From: Gracilaria domingensis
Taxonomy: Eukaryota > Rhodophyta > Florideophyceae > Gracilariales > Gracilariaceae
Direction: 5' to 3'
NCBI GenBank assembly: GCA_022539475.1
Contig: VCMS01000225.1
Span: forward strand, 44,128 to 108,127
Length of the DNA: 64,000 nt
In this document: piece after piece, positions 12,118 to 22,200 of the stretch
Layout of the letters: the number at the start of each line of letters is the position of its first letter
Numbering within the stretch: position 1 is the first letter of the stretch
Made by a program: the position numbers and the translations under genes
The notes under the pieces: generated by a model
Seen by the model: the letters and a program-made list of their open reading frames with translations, nothing else
What the model was told of the DNA's origin: nothing
The model's database searches: none

Positions 12118-12146
12118 CCGAGAGCGCTAGTCACTAGCGCTCTCGG
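12118..12146. repeat. perfect 14-bp inverted repeat with one-base centre
   Basis: Arms CCGAGAGCGCTAGT and ACTAGCGCTCTCGG are exact reverse complements around a single C. It lies about 20 bp before the dispersed repeat at 12163. It could be a hairpin end of a mobile element or a terminator-like structure. Confidence 0.8.
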
Positions 12147-12162
12147 ATGATGAAAAAACAAA

Positions 12163-12537
12163 CTTTAATTTTTACTGGAATTTCCGGGAACCAGGAAGAA
12201 AATTTATTGGAATTTGGGGGCAGCTCTTTGGATCTTGCTGGAGAAGCTTGCCGCCAAAAGCGTAGCTTCGGTGGTTCTGCAAACCAAAGCTCTGGCGGCA
12301 AGCAGTCTGCCTTCGACGATCGTTGATCCATCCCCTTCCACTTCAGCTGTACACATGGGTTAGACTCTGTCATTTTCACCCACCCATCCACTCCCAAGGG
12401 ACACGTTGCACCCTCGAGGTGCTCGTGGAACTGAATTACTATATAATTCAGTGGTGTTTGCAGTGTTAGCTGCCGCACTTTCCTTCTACCAAAACAGTAA
12501 AGATCGCTCTTAAGAGCTGTGATACACATAGACAATA
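12163..12537. repeat. dispersed repeat family R1, intact copy
   Basis: About 375 bp, highly similar to a second copy that is split by the young copia element (18606-18651 plus 24653-24981). Shared features include GGAATTTCCG near the left end, the GCAGCTCTTTGGATCTTGCT block, and ACACATAGACAATAATA at the right end, after which the two copies diverge. The minus-strand ORF across it (12134-12580) is conserved between copies but without family motifs. It may be a MITE, a solo LTR or gene debris; no target duplication was identified. Confidence 0.75.
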
Positions 12538-12893
12538 ATATGTATTCAAAAATTTCGCGTTCTTTGGTTCTCTCTAACATTCGTTAGTGTGTCTCGGGCC
12601 ATACTTGATTCATTCACTCAAATTTTCAGGTTATAAGACTTCTTGAGAACATGGCATGTAGTTCTCATAAACGTTTATCTAGTTCTTAAAATTATTTAGT
12701 TCTATACCGGTTCGGTTCAATTGTGAAAAGCAAATTTCTTTTTTTCTCAAAATCTTTCACAATTTTATATATGTAACGCAAATAATATTATGACATATTA
12801 GAACGAGAAAAGGATATGTAATTCATGGCACATCGTAATTCTAATGAAAAGTTCTATTCTAATGGTTTTTCGTCTCCGTATCACAGTTTACCA
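12538..12893. other. upstream region of the first kinase gene
   Basis: AT-rich with no ORF. Just before the upstream ATG at 12894 there is a TATCACAGT segment that is matched before the ATG of the second kinase (TATCACAGC, about 14164), in both cases after a pyrimidine tract. It may be a shared promoter element or a 3' splice site of a leader intron. Confidence 0.4.
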
Positions 12894-12960
12894 TGAATAA
12901 AAGGAGTCAAGCAGTTTCAAACGTAGCAACAATTGTATCAGACTCAAAACCAATTCAGCG

Positions 12961-13797
12961 ATGAGTTCTTCCAACATGGGCTTTGAAAAATATTTAGTAA
13001 TAAAAGGATGGAAAGTAGGAAAGGAGATGGGCTATGGCTCGGACGGAATAACGTACTCAGTTAGGAACTCTTATTGTAAATCAGCCGTTATGAAATTTCC
13101 TTTCTTTAGGAATGACGATCCACATTCAATCATTGATTCGAAAACGACTATCGAAAATGAATTAGTTAAGCTATCCTCTCTAAATGCCAGACGATCAGAT
13201 TTGAAGGTTCCAGAGATTATAGATTGTGGCCATTATGAAGGTTACCCATTCTATGTAATGACCAAATTTGGTAAGAGCGTTGATCAGTTTTGGCGGGAGG
13301 CCAAATTCCGTTTCTCTAACCTCACCATACTCAGGATTACACTGTGTGTCTTAAAAACTGTGAAAGATCTCCACTCATGTAAAGTGGTACACGGTGATAT
13401 TCAAGGAAAAAATATTGTATCTGCTGGCCCCGGACAAAAAAGGAATGCTGTCTTTTTGATTGGTTTCGGGCAATGTCGTTCTCTCGATGAAGAATCGCGG
13501 ATGCGAGATGTAGCAAACACACTCAACCTCATGGGACGAATGCTTTCGAATGGAAGGAGGGCTCTTCTCTCAAAAATGGATTTTGTCATAGAGGAATGGA
13601 CTGAGCCAACAGACGCCAGGAAAGAATTGGTCCGTCATAATCTTGAAGAGACGTATAGGATCAGAAGCAGCGAAGGAAATCCTTTGCCAGGCGAAGTTCG
13701 TGCCCTGGTAAACGAATTCCTGCAGAACCGGAGTCCAAAATACCATCGTATGATAGATCTCCTGGAAAGCGCGATAAAATGGAACTCTTATCTGTAA
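12961..13797 (+). CDS. VRK/CK1-like protein kinase homologue, probably a pseudokinase
   Basis: A 278-residue single-domain kinase fold. The glycine loop GYGSDGITYSV is at about 24-34, the ATP-binding Lys in SAVMKF at about 48, and the catalytic loop VVHGDIQGKNIV (HGD with Asn, as in VRK kinases) at about 144-155. The DFG motif is replaced by IGFGQ, so the Mg-binding Asp is Gly. The C-terminal lobe ends with a segment like the VRK/CK1 K.P.Y motif (RSPKYHRMIDLL). Comparison with the neighbouring paralogue suggests the original start was the ATG at 12894, whose frame now ends in a TGA overlapping ATG 12961; one base seems lost there. The loss of the DFG Asp suggests a non-catalytic or dying copy. 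The substrate is unknown. Confidence 0.8.
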   Translation: MSSSNMGFEKYLVIKGWKVGKEMGYGSDGITYSVRNSYCKSAVMKFPFFRNDDPHSIIDSKTTIENELVKLSSLNARRSDLKVPEIIDCGHYEGYPFYVMTKFGKSVDQFWREAKFRFSNLTILRITLCVLKTVKDLHSCKVVHGDIQGKNIVSAGPGQKRNAVFLIGFGQCRSLDEESRMRDVANTLNLMGRMLSNGRRALLSKMDFVIEEWTEPTDARKELVRHNLEETYRIRSSEGNPLPGEVRALVNEFLQNRSPKYHRMIDLLESAIKWNSYL

Positions 13798-14177
13798 CGA
13801 CCACAGATTTTTTTCTTTATCTCAATTGATTGATGACGAGTGTTGAGTCGAGCGGAACAAATACGCCGGGAGTTCATCCGAATTCCCGTCGTGTAGAGTC
13901 TGATTAACCCATGCAGTACTATTGATCCTTTTTTGACTTGTTGGTTTTCAACAAATGACTCTTGCCTCATGTTCTCCTCTTCGGTTATGCTCATAAACCA
14001 AATCATAGGTATGAGAAACTAACGCCATTCTCACTCATAAATTTTCCTCCGCTCTTCAAACTCGCAGCGCTGTGTATGACTGTTTAGAACGACGAAGGAA
14101 GTTACACATCGTGGCATATTCTACTTCTGAATGCATTCTCACGACAATATTTTTCTTTTTTCATATCACAGCTCGTC
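13798..14177. other. spacer between tandem kinase genes
   Basis: 380 bp without an ORF. It holds a long pyrimidine stretch ending in CATATCACAG at about 14160-14170, just before the ATG of the second kinase and matched upstream of the first. Confidence 0.4.
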
Positions 14178-15088
14178 ATGGATAAAAAGAAAAACGTTCT
14201 TCACAACTACAGGCCAGTCGTAATTGAAAAAACCTCAGGAGCCATGAGTGTTCTTGACATGAATTTAGAGAATGATATCGTAAGCAACAGATGGCGTGTA
14301 AGAGATGAGATTGGATCTGGTGCAGACGGCATTGTATATTCAGTTACTGACCTCCAGGGGGAACACAACTCAGCTCTCATAAAGTTTGCCAGCTCTCTTG
14401 ATGACCATCCAGCTACAGTGCGCATAGCAAGAGACGTACTTGTGCGTGAAAGAGACATCCTTCTATACTTGAACAACAGGGCACCTCATTTGAAGGTGCC
14501 AACGGTACTCGACTACGGTCTCCATAAAGCACATCCATACTTTGTTATGAACAAGCTCGGTACAAGTGTTGGAAGGCTGTGGGTGAATGCCGGCAACATT
14601 TTTCAAATTGGACCATATTCAAAATATCATATGACGTGTTGAACAACTTAAAAGATCTCCATTCAAATGGGGTTTCACATGGCGATATCCACGGAAACAA
14701 CATTGTGTTATCTGTTGCGCCGGGACAACACCAGAGTACTGTCCATCTGATTGATTTTGGTCTCTCGAAACGCCTGACACCGGAATTGCAGATGCGAGAT
14801 GTAGCAGACGCGCTTAAATATATGGCACGACTGCTTTCAAATGGTACTTGTTCACTTTTGTCCGAAGCGCACTTTATGCCATGTGTATGGACTGAACCAA
14901 CAGCCGCCATGCGGGAAGAAGTTCGTCACAATCTTGAAGAGGTTTATGCGATACGACGCAGAGAAGGGAATCCTTTGCCGAACGAACTGCGGATTCTGGT
15001 AACTGAATTCTTGCAGGACAAACCTCCGAACTACACTCGCATGAATGCTCTGTTGCGGAGAGCGATGAGAGGAATAGAAAACAGCTAA
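14178..15088 (+). CDS. VRK/CK1-like protein kinase, frameshifted
   Basis: Tandem paralogue of the gene at 12961. The first frame (14178-14642) holds the N-terminal lobe: glycine loop IGSGADGIVYSV, Lys in SALIKF, and hinge region YFVMNKLG. The rest is in another frame (to 15088): catalytic loop VSHGDIHGNNIVL, an intact LIDFGLSKR, and the KPPNYTRM segment. The break lies in a run of five T at about 14600-14604, where one base appears to be missing, so it could be a sequencing slip or a real mutation. Unlike its neighbour it keeps all catalytic residues and could be an active Ser/Thr kinase if the frame is whole. The total is about 303 residues. Confidence 0.8.
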
Positions 15089-15257
15089 AGAAACGGGTTT
15101 GATCGAGATTAGAGCTTTTGTACACACATAGACTTCATATAAATGATTTTGTTCTCTTTGGAAGTATAAACTATGCGGTTCTTAAGAATCTTTAGCCTGA
15201 GTGTTTTCCACTCACGCGAAAGACAGCATGCCCATTGCTAAGAGAATAAAGTTTAGC

Positions 15258-17048
15258 TTATACGCCTAGTTCCGTAGCAAAGCGCTCGGCGGCGAACTCT
15301 GCAAGCATGTAGACCGATGCCATTGGTCCCGCCGATGTTGTCATGCGCCTCAGCGAGGACGCATCTACGACGTACAGATTGCTTGTGCCCTTGACCTTCA
15401 GCTTTCCGTCTAATGTGCTCCCAACCGAGCATGCACCCACGTGATGAAGCGCGAAGGAAGCTGATTGTTGTATGTACTGCAAAGTGATGCGTCCATCTTT
15501 CGGCGCCACAAAGCTCAAATCGAATCGCGGATCAAATCGATTATGAATCTCGACCATACTCTTTAGACATCTGGTCATTTGAGCGATCTCTTTCCGACTG
15601 GACAGCATGTTCAAGTGTACTTTGGGCGGAGTAAACGGGTTGCTGTCCCGAACCTGCACCGATCCAAATGAAGTAGGATTTCCAAGGCAGACGGTGGAAA
15701 GCAATCGCGACATGTTCTGCGCGCCGGGAGGGCGGAACGCGGGGAGGACAAAAAAGGAGCTGATGAAGTAGCCGTCGCGAGCTACACGTCCAACAACTGA
15801 GCCAACGGGCGCGCCAAGAGGACTGGCTTCTCCCCCGCGCCACCGAGCAATCTCGTCAGCCGAGTTGATCAATGTATAGTTACCTTGAGGTTCTAATGGG
15901 ATGCGATCGCTGTATGATGAAAACACGCCCACAAGCGGTCTTGCTTGAGCGCGGGTTCCGACGGGAAGATGCTTGAGCACGGGTATGCGCGCTTGGCGGA
16001 GCACGCGTCGAGGACCTATGCCAGACAGCTGGAGCAGCTTCGGGGAGTTGAACGGCCCGGCTGCCGAGATGATTCGTTTCCGGACGTGGACGAACATGTG
16101 ATCGGTAGCCGCAGTGCGGTTGGTGTACACATATTCTGCGCCACGTGCGCGTAAAGCGCGGCCGTCGTGCTCTCGAGTAAAGCGGATACGCGTTATGGTC
16201 ACACCCTGTACCACGCGGAGGTTGTTCGCACAGACCGAGTCGCGAACGGGGGAGAGATAAGCGGTGCACGAATCCTGTCGAACGCCTGAAGAGTTTATCG
16301 CCAGGCGCGTGTTGAAGATAGTTTTTCTCGCAGTTCGATCGAAGGAAGCAGAACCGAAACGCGGATCGACACCGAAAGCATCCTGTTCGTCGCAGAGGTT
16401 GCTTGTACACGGGTGCTGTCGCGCGCATGTGGCGTTCGCGGCCAGTGGATTTCTGAAGGCGAGTCTCGCAGCGCTCCGATGGCGAGCAGCAAAAGAGTTC
16501 TCCGGCTCGAAGCGCGCCTTTGCGGCCGCCTCAAACAAGTCGTCCGCATATATCTGACGGCCATCCGCGCGCAGGCGCTGGAAGCCAACCGTGTCAAACG
16601 CGCGCCGGTAGTACGTCTCGGCATTGCCGTCGCCAAGGCCGTGCACGCGCCAGCGCGCCACGTCGCCCCACAGCGGCACGCCCCACTGCATGCCGTTGAC
16701 GGCGGTGCCGCCGCCCAGGGTGGCGGCGCCCGCGACGTCGAGCGCGCGCCGCGCCAGCGCCGGCTCCGGCTCGGCGCGGAAGCGCTCGAACAGCCGCGCG
16801 TCGTCGACGGCGGTGATGGCGTGCCGCGGCGCGCGCACGGCGAAGTCGACGTCGGCGGCGCGCGGCGGCGCGCGCTCCACCAGCGTGAAGTGCAGCCGCG
16901 GGCGCGCGGCGCACAGGCGCGCGGCCAGCACGCAGCCGGCGGTGCCCGCGCCGACGATGAGCACGTCCGTGTCCGGCAGCGCGGCGGCCGCGCGCGGCAG
17001 CGACAGCAGCAGCGCGGCGAGCGCGGCGGCGAGCGTTTGGAGCGCCAT
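15258..17048 (-). CDS. secreted GMC-family oxidoreductase
   Basis: 596 residues from the ATG at 17048, chosen because the next residues form a signal peptide (MALQTLAAALAALLLSLP, cleavage likely after AAA). The frame extends upstream to 17204 but that part is not signal-like. The FAD-binding motif DVLIVGAGTAGCVLA follows directly. The first GMC signature is near AATLGGGTAVNGMQWG and the second is SAAGPFNSPKLLQLSGIGP. The catalytic His is in ALHHVGACSVG. The second catalytic His/Asn position falls in RMTTSAGPMAS, where neither residue is evident. GMC enzymes oxidise alcohols, sugars or aldehydes with FAD; the substrate is not predictable. N-glycosylation sites fit secretion. The 5' third is extremely GC-rich and the 3' part is not. 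The gene is convergent with the kinase gene, 169 bp apart. Confidence 0.88.
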   Translation of the reverse strand: MALQTLAAALAALLLSLPRAAAALPDTDVLIVGAGTAGCVLAARLCAARPRLHFTLVERAPPRAADVDFAVRAPRHAITAVDDARLFERFRAEPEPALARRALDVAGAATLGGGTAVNGMQWGVPLWGDVARWRVHGLGDGNAETYYRRAFDTVGFQRLRADGRQIYADDLFEAAAKARFEPENSFAARHRSAARLAFRNPLAANATCARQHPCTSNLCDEQDAFGVDPRFGSASFDRTARKTIFNTRLAINSSGVRQDSCTAYLSPVRDSVCANNLRVVQGVTITRIRFTREHDGRALRARGAEYVYTNRTAATDHMFVHVRKRIISAAGPFNSPKLLQLSGIGPRRVLRQARIPVLKHLPVGTRAQARPLVGVFSSYSDRIPLEPQGNYTLINSADEIARWRGGEASPLGAPVGSVVGRVARDGYFISSFFVLPAFRPPGAQNMSRLLSTVCLGNPTSFGSVQVRDSNPFTPPKVHLNMLSSRKEIAQMTRCLKSMVEIHNRFDPRFDLSFVAPKDGRITLQYIQQSASFALHHVGACSVGSTLDGKLKVKGTSNLYVVDASSLRRMTTSAGPMASVYMLAEFAAERFATELGV

Positions 17049-17187
17049 CGCGGAGCTCGCGGACAAGTGCTGCCGCCCGCCGTTGGCTCCGCTCCCGCGC
17101 GGTCGCGTGCGAGCGAAGGAAATATCCGCGCGCATCTCGCGCTTTGATGCACTGACACATGTCCGTGCTGGACACATCTTCCTATCG

Positions 17188-17940
17188 TCACAGGGATGAT
17201 CCAATTCGCGTGACGGCGCTCGAGCAACGCCGCCCTACACCGTCCGCAGCCGTTCTTCTCAATCTCAAGTTGATCATCTTCTCGCGCGTCGCCCCGCTTC
17301 GTTGCCCGCAAGCGATGGAGACGGCCCGGCAGCGAGAAAGCCCATCTACAGTGTTGCGGCTTTGAACGTGCCCCCATCTGTACTTGAAGCGTTCAAATTG
17401 TGCGTTCTTCAATTCGACAAACTTCGCATGATGTACAATTGCTCGCCCCAACTCTGCGCCAAAGTGCCATGGAAGATAACAAAATGTCCTGCAGTCACCA
17501 GCTCCCGTTCTCGGAATTCTAGTGTTCTCACTTTCTCCAGTTGCACATCCAGAGGCCAAATAATGACCATGTAGAAACTGGAGTTCTCCACCCTAGAAGA
17601 GATTTTCTTCTGAGAGGCAGACGCTTCTGTGTAAATGTAGTAGTAATCGATCACATTTCCGGTCATGTTGTGGCACAAAAAATTGACCTGCAAGAACCCT
17701 GTACCTCTCAGATCCTCGTGGGTCAGGTCATCTTCATGACGCAGTTTGCGTTTCGTTCGGTAGATTTGTTTGTCGGTGCCATCAATGCAGTTGATGAACA
17801 GCACATTGTCTATCGAAGGGTACGTGACGTTCCCGACGCTCGCAGTGAGCCACTCGTCCTCAGCCGCAAGCGAACAACGATGGAAAACCAGTTCAGCCTG
17901 ATCGAGAAGCTCACCGTTTGAGCTCAAACTTGAGCCGTTT
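17188..17940 (-). pseudogene. truncated copy of the membrane glycoprotein family
   Basis: Two frames (17927-17409 and 17559-17188) match the gene at 31477-32907. Shared blocks are LTASVGNVTY, INCIDGTDKQIYRTK, GNVIDYY and TLEFRERELVTA, then in the other frame FKYRWGHVQS, NTVDGLS and TRIGSS just before the stop. The N-terminal membrane segments, parts of the ectodomain and the third membrane segment are missing. It is a dead, internally deleted duplicate, lying directly upstream of the GMC gene on the same strand. It shows that the family has been dispersed in this genome. Confidence 0.8.
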
Positions 17941-18030
17941 GTCTGAGCACTGTAATTTCACCAATCTAATAGTACACGTACCCAACCGGTGTACAGCAGA
18001 TTCGTACGTACAGCCTGCCACGTGAAACAT

Positions 18031-18077
18031 GTAAAAGGTTTCAGTGTATAAATATTTTATACACTGAAACCTTTTAC
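18031..18077. repeat. perfect 22-bp palindrome with 3-base loop
   Basis: Left arm 18031-18052 and right arm 18056-18077 are exact reverse complements around TAT. The core reads CAGTGTATAAA / TTTATACACTG. It lies between the pseudogene and an AGTC-rich stretch. It would form a strong hairpin in RNA or single-stranded DNA. Confidence 0.85.
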
Positions 18078-18078
18078 G

Positions 18079-18590
18079 TAGTCTACTAGGGGCGTATTGG
18101 TGACTACTTGTAGTCAGGGGCCAAAAGTCAACAAGTCAGGCCAATTTGGCTGTAGTCGCCCCTGTGGTAGTCAGCGGTAGTCATCAGGCAAACATTGGCC
18201 AAGCACATGAATTGTTGAGTTTGTATATGTGAACTCACTGCTCTAAAATCTTGTTTGCCACCTTTAGAACAGTCCTACGAAACGCTGATGCCTTTGGATC
18301 GAGCAAAGATTTTAAGGCTGATAGGTTGTTTGTACCTCAGAATGAACAAAAGACCTTATAATCTCCGCCATTTCCAAAGTTCCAGACAATAGAGACTGCC
18401 TTTGATGGCCTTCAATGCGACCTAAGTCGCTGAAGAGCTGTTGGGTGGACTCCAACGGGAGTTCTAAAGAGTTTGACTACTTTTATGACTACGGTTCAGA
18501 TGTAAGAAGTCACGAAGTCATAGTCATGTCAAAAATGGCCGTAGTCAGCCAGTCATCGATTCGGGCCTGTGTAGTAGGCTTCAATTCCTT
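18079..18590. repeat. AGTC/GACT-rich stretch, possible non-autonomous hAT-like element
   Basis: About 500 bp in which GTAGTC, GACTAC and AGTCA motifs cluster at both ends. The left end (CTAGGGGCGTATTGGTGACT) and the reverse of the right end (CAGGCCCGAATCGATGACTG) are similar, like imperfect terminal inverted repeats with subterminal motifs, as in hAT elements. No clean 8-bp target duplication is visible and there is no ORF. Confidence 0.3.
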
Positions 18591-18605
18591 TTGATATCTA
18601 TTTTC

Positions 18606-18651
18606 ATCGGAATTTCCGCGAACCAGCAAGAAAATTTATTATTGGAATTTG
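18606..18651. repeat. dispersed repeat R1, left part of split copy
   Basis: Matches the left end of the R1 copy at 12163 (GGAATTTCCG, AACCAG, AAGAAAATTTATT). It is interrupted at 18651 by the young copia element and continues at 24653. The last five bases, ATTTG (18647-18651), are the target duplication. Confidence 0.8.
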
Positions 18652-19172
18652 TGTGAGATATTTGAAGTAGGGTGAGAGACGAAGTGAAGGAAATATCTGG
18701 GACTATGAGTGTGTATGCAGTCTATATGCTTCTTGTCCTTGCAAGAAATGCATTGGTAATTTGTGCATTGTTGCTACAATGATCTACACATATGCGTGAC
18801 CTACATGTGTAGTGCGCCATACCCACTGAGTATGTGCTTTAGTGTTACTAGCCTACTACTTAACGAAAGCTAGAGCATCTATCTAGTGATAGTTAGTAGT
18901 CAACTATTATATCGAATACAATTACAATACCGCGCCCAACAACCTTCGGAAGCCGTCGATACGCCAGCTTTCAACTGCAGGCAGACCAGCCTGTAGAATC
19001 GGTAGAGTCAGTACCAACCAGTCTATCAGCAGACCGATTGGTAGCCTTTCTCTGCGAGAGTTCAACTTTTGGTGGAACAGTCCGACAGAGGCCCGTCAGC
19101 TGAAGTGTGAACTACAAGGAACTGTACACCACACTCAGTAGTGGAGTACAACTTCCGTACTGAGTTTCGACA
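18652..19172 (+). repeat. 5' LTR of young copia
   Basis: 521 bp, TG...CA ends, one mismatch to the 3' LTR at 24132-24652. The primer binding site should lie right after it, beginning GTTATAAC at 19173. This resembles the complement of an internal initiator-tRNA fragment as used by some copia elements, but the match is not certain. Confidence 0.95.
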
Positions 19173-19222
19173 GTTATAACTGTGTTAAGGTCGACCACAA
19201 TTCTAACAGTAACTCAGTTAAC

Positions 19223-22200
19223 ATGTCAGAAACGGAAGGAAATCAGAATGAGGAAGAAGTGGCACCAGTCAATGTGCCTAGCAACTATGTTTACGGTCTC
19301 GATGCAGATGCTTTGCGTACATTTAACCAAGTCTTATATGATAGAATTGGAGATCCCGACCCCCCACCTCTGAATGCAGACAGTGAAGTGAGAAGAGCGT
19401 ACAAGGAGGAACTAGAACAGTACTCAAAGGAAATTATGGACGCCATGAAGGACACAGGAGTGCAAAATGAAGTACTATGGTATGAGTTTACGTCGAGTTT
19501 CAGACCGGAATCCTTGGGACATATGGCAACAGCTACTGCATTGCGATGGGTTAACTTCTTAAATGAAGGCGGTGTATGGGTTCGGAGACAACAGGGCTAC
19601 AGACGCGCCAGAGCTCTCATAGACTGTCTTGAGCAGTCAAGGTATATACCTGTTGAACGGAACCAAACTTCACCAAGTCAACCAGAAGTCAACAACCCTC
19701 ACGCCCAAGAATCTATTGATGATCGTCAAGCTCAACACTGTAGACAGACTTCGCACGGAGCTGAATCTCATCATGATTCGCCTGCCCAAATCCAAAACAA
19801 GGTTTCATCTGAGCAGCCTGACAGGAGCCCCCACGGTAATGAGCCTGGAAAAGAACTTGAAAAGAATTCAAGCGCTGCTCGCACTACTCTCCAGAATGTG
19901 CTACCGAATGTATGCGAAAACTCATTGCATATTTCTAAACGTGCAACAGAAGCTCATAAGCTGCCGGATCGACAATCTTCTGGATATCCGAATGGGTTCA
20001 ACAGTATGTTGAAGGCTTGTCAGAACCGTTGTTCGTATGGCGGTGGTTTCGACGAAGACCTTCAAGGAGCTATTGACTTCTACGACTCAATGGCTAGACT
20101 GTGCCATCTTTCTGACGAAGAGAAAGCCGCAGCTCTCCCAGCGATACTCTGCGATGATGCCCTCTCGTTCTATATGAAAGTATACCGTGTCGGTGATTCC
20201 TATGAGAGTATTCTGCAGAAGCTTGTAGACAACTACATAAACGCTGAACAGAGAAACCGCACGCTGATTCTTTGGCAGTCGATGCGACTCTCGCAGGCAA
20301 TGCGAGAAAACCAAGACAAGAGCGAGCTGGACGTCTTCAGGTCATTCTGTCACAGACTGGGGCAGCTACAAAATCAGTTAGATCCTGCGTATAGGACTGA
20401 TAATTTTCTCAGAGATCAACTCGTTGTGTCAGCGGATACCCCTCAGATATCTCAATCTCTGAGAGAGCGTGTTCCCGTAACGTCTCAAGAGGCTCGCAGT
20501 CGCATTGCTACTTTTCTTTCTAGTGAGCCGAAGTCTGCAGAAGCATTTGCTGTCTCTACTACGGCCCAGAATCCCACTGATGAAGCTATGTACAGCCTCG
20601 GGAGCAAATATGGAGGAGAGGCCAGGAAGAACCTGAGAGGATTCGGGCGAAAGGGGAGAAATCAACGCCGTGGCAGAAAGATTTCTTCAAGATGGCTCTC
20701 TGGTAGGAAGGGCTGTTATGTTTGTGGTGAGAACCATTTGGCTCGAACAAGACACTCGCAGCAAGAGATTAGAGACGCTATCGAGAAGATGAAGAGTCGA
20801 AGACCCTCTGCGTACCTGACTCTCGAAGATCTCTCACACATTGTAGATGATTTGACAGCAGACACTGATGCCGTTGATGATGCAAATCTCGTGTGGTCTA
20901 GTGAAAGTGATAGCTCCGACAGCGATGAAGATGCAGATGAAGAGACAGCGTACATTGTCGAAGATGAGATGTCATTACACGAGCTGAATGAGGTATATGT
21001 TGCGAATGCAGCATTTCTGCACGGTATGGGATATCAGAGAGACTGGGAAATGTCTATGTCCACCATGGACCAAGAACTGAAGCAAGGAGAAGGTGACACA
21101 TTTCGTGGTCTACACATTGACACATGCGCCAATTGATCCTCTGTGATGTGCTACTCACAGTACAAAGCGTACTGCAACCAGTTCGGTGTGCCGTGTAACA
21201 TTGACCGAGACAATGCAAAACGTCTCAGAGGCATTGGAGGCCACAGCGAACCCATTGGAACTGCTACAATTCCGGTACCTTTCAAGGATCTGAATTTGGT
21301 TATCGATTTCACTTTCCAGATTGTCAAGGACAATATCCCTAGCCTCCTTAGTATGAAGGATATGATCGACAATGGTTTAGAAATCAGTTTGCAGAATCGA
21401 GAAGTGATGTACAAACATCTACGTCAACCTTTAACCTTCAAGAACTATTTCTTAATTCACAACTGGCGTGCAGAAGACCTTGCTTTCTCATTGTACACCG
21501 AGGCAGAACTGCGAAAGCTACATCGCGCGTTTGGACATCCGACTGTCAATGCCTTCCTGAATGTTCTGAAAAGGGCTCGTCCTGAAGAAATGAACCAAGA
21601 AGTGCGTACAGCAATAGAAGAACTCACAGCATCTTGCGTTACATGCTCCGAAAATGCTGCACGTCCACGCAGATTCAAGCTGACGATAGGAACTGATGAC
21701 CTCCAATTCAATCACATTGTGGCTATTGATGTCATGTACATCAATCAAAAGCCTGTACTCCACGCCGTTGATGAAGCAACCCACTTCAATGCCGCATTGT
21801 TCCTAAAGCGGATGACCTCTTCGGAAGTTTGGAAATCTTTCATACGCTGCTGGTCTCGATTGTATCTCGGCCCTCCCGATTTCCTGCGAATTGATCAAGG
21901 AAGCAACTTCGTTTCACGAGAATTTATGGAATTGTCTGAAGCAGATGGGATTACTGTTCTGCCAGCGCCGATCGAATCTCCGTCAACTATGACACATGTT
22001 GAGCGATACCATGGCCCTCTCCGCGCGGGCTATTTGAAGATACGCTCGTCTATGCCGCGATCAGAAACAGACGCCGACTGTCTACAGCTAGCAGTGAAGT
22101 CAGTGAACGACACTCTTGGTCCGGAAGGATTGTGCCCAACACTGCTTGTGTTTGGTACCATACCGCGCCCAGCGAGACAGACTCCAGCGGAGACGCAACT

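Noticed and set aside
12134-12580. 148-codon minus-strand ORF, similar to 24542-24985
   Set aside because: Conservation is explained by the DNA repeat R1; no protein motif and different ends.
16295-17377. 360-codon minus-strand ORF rich in Arg/Ala
   Set aside because: An out-of-frame shadow of the GC-rich 5' part of the GMC gene.
21134-21136. TGA in young copia as programmed readthrough between Gag and Pol
   Set aside because: It falls inside the protease active site, which also has a Gly-to-Cys change; mutation is simpler.
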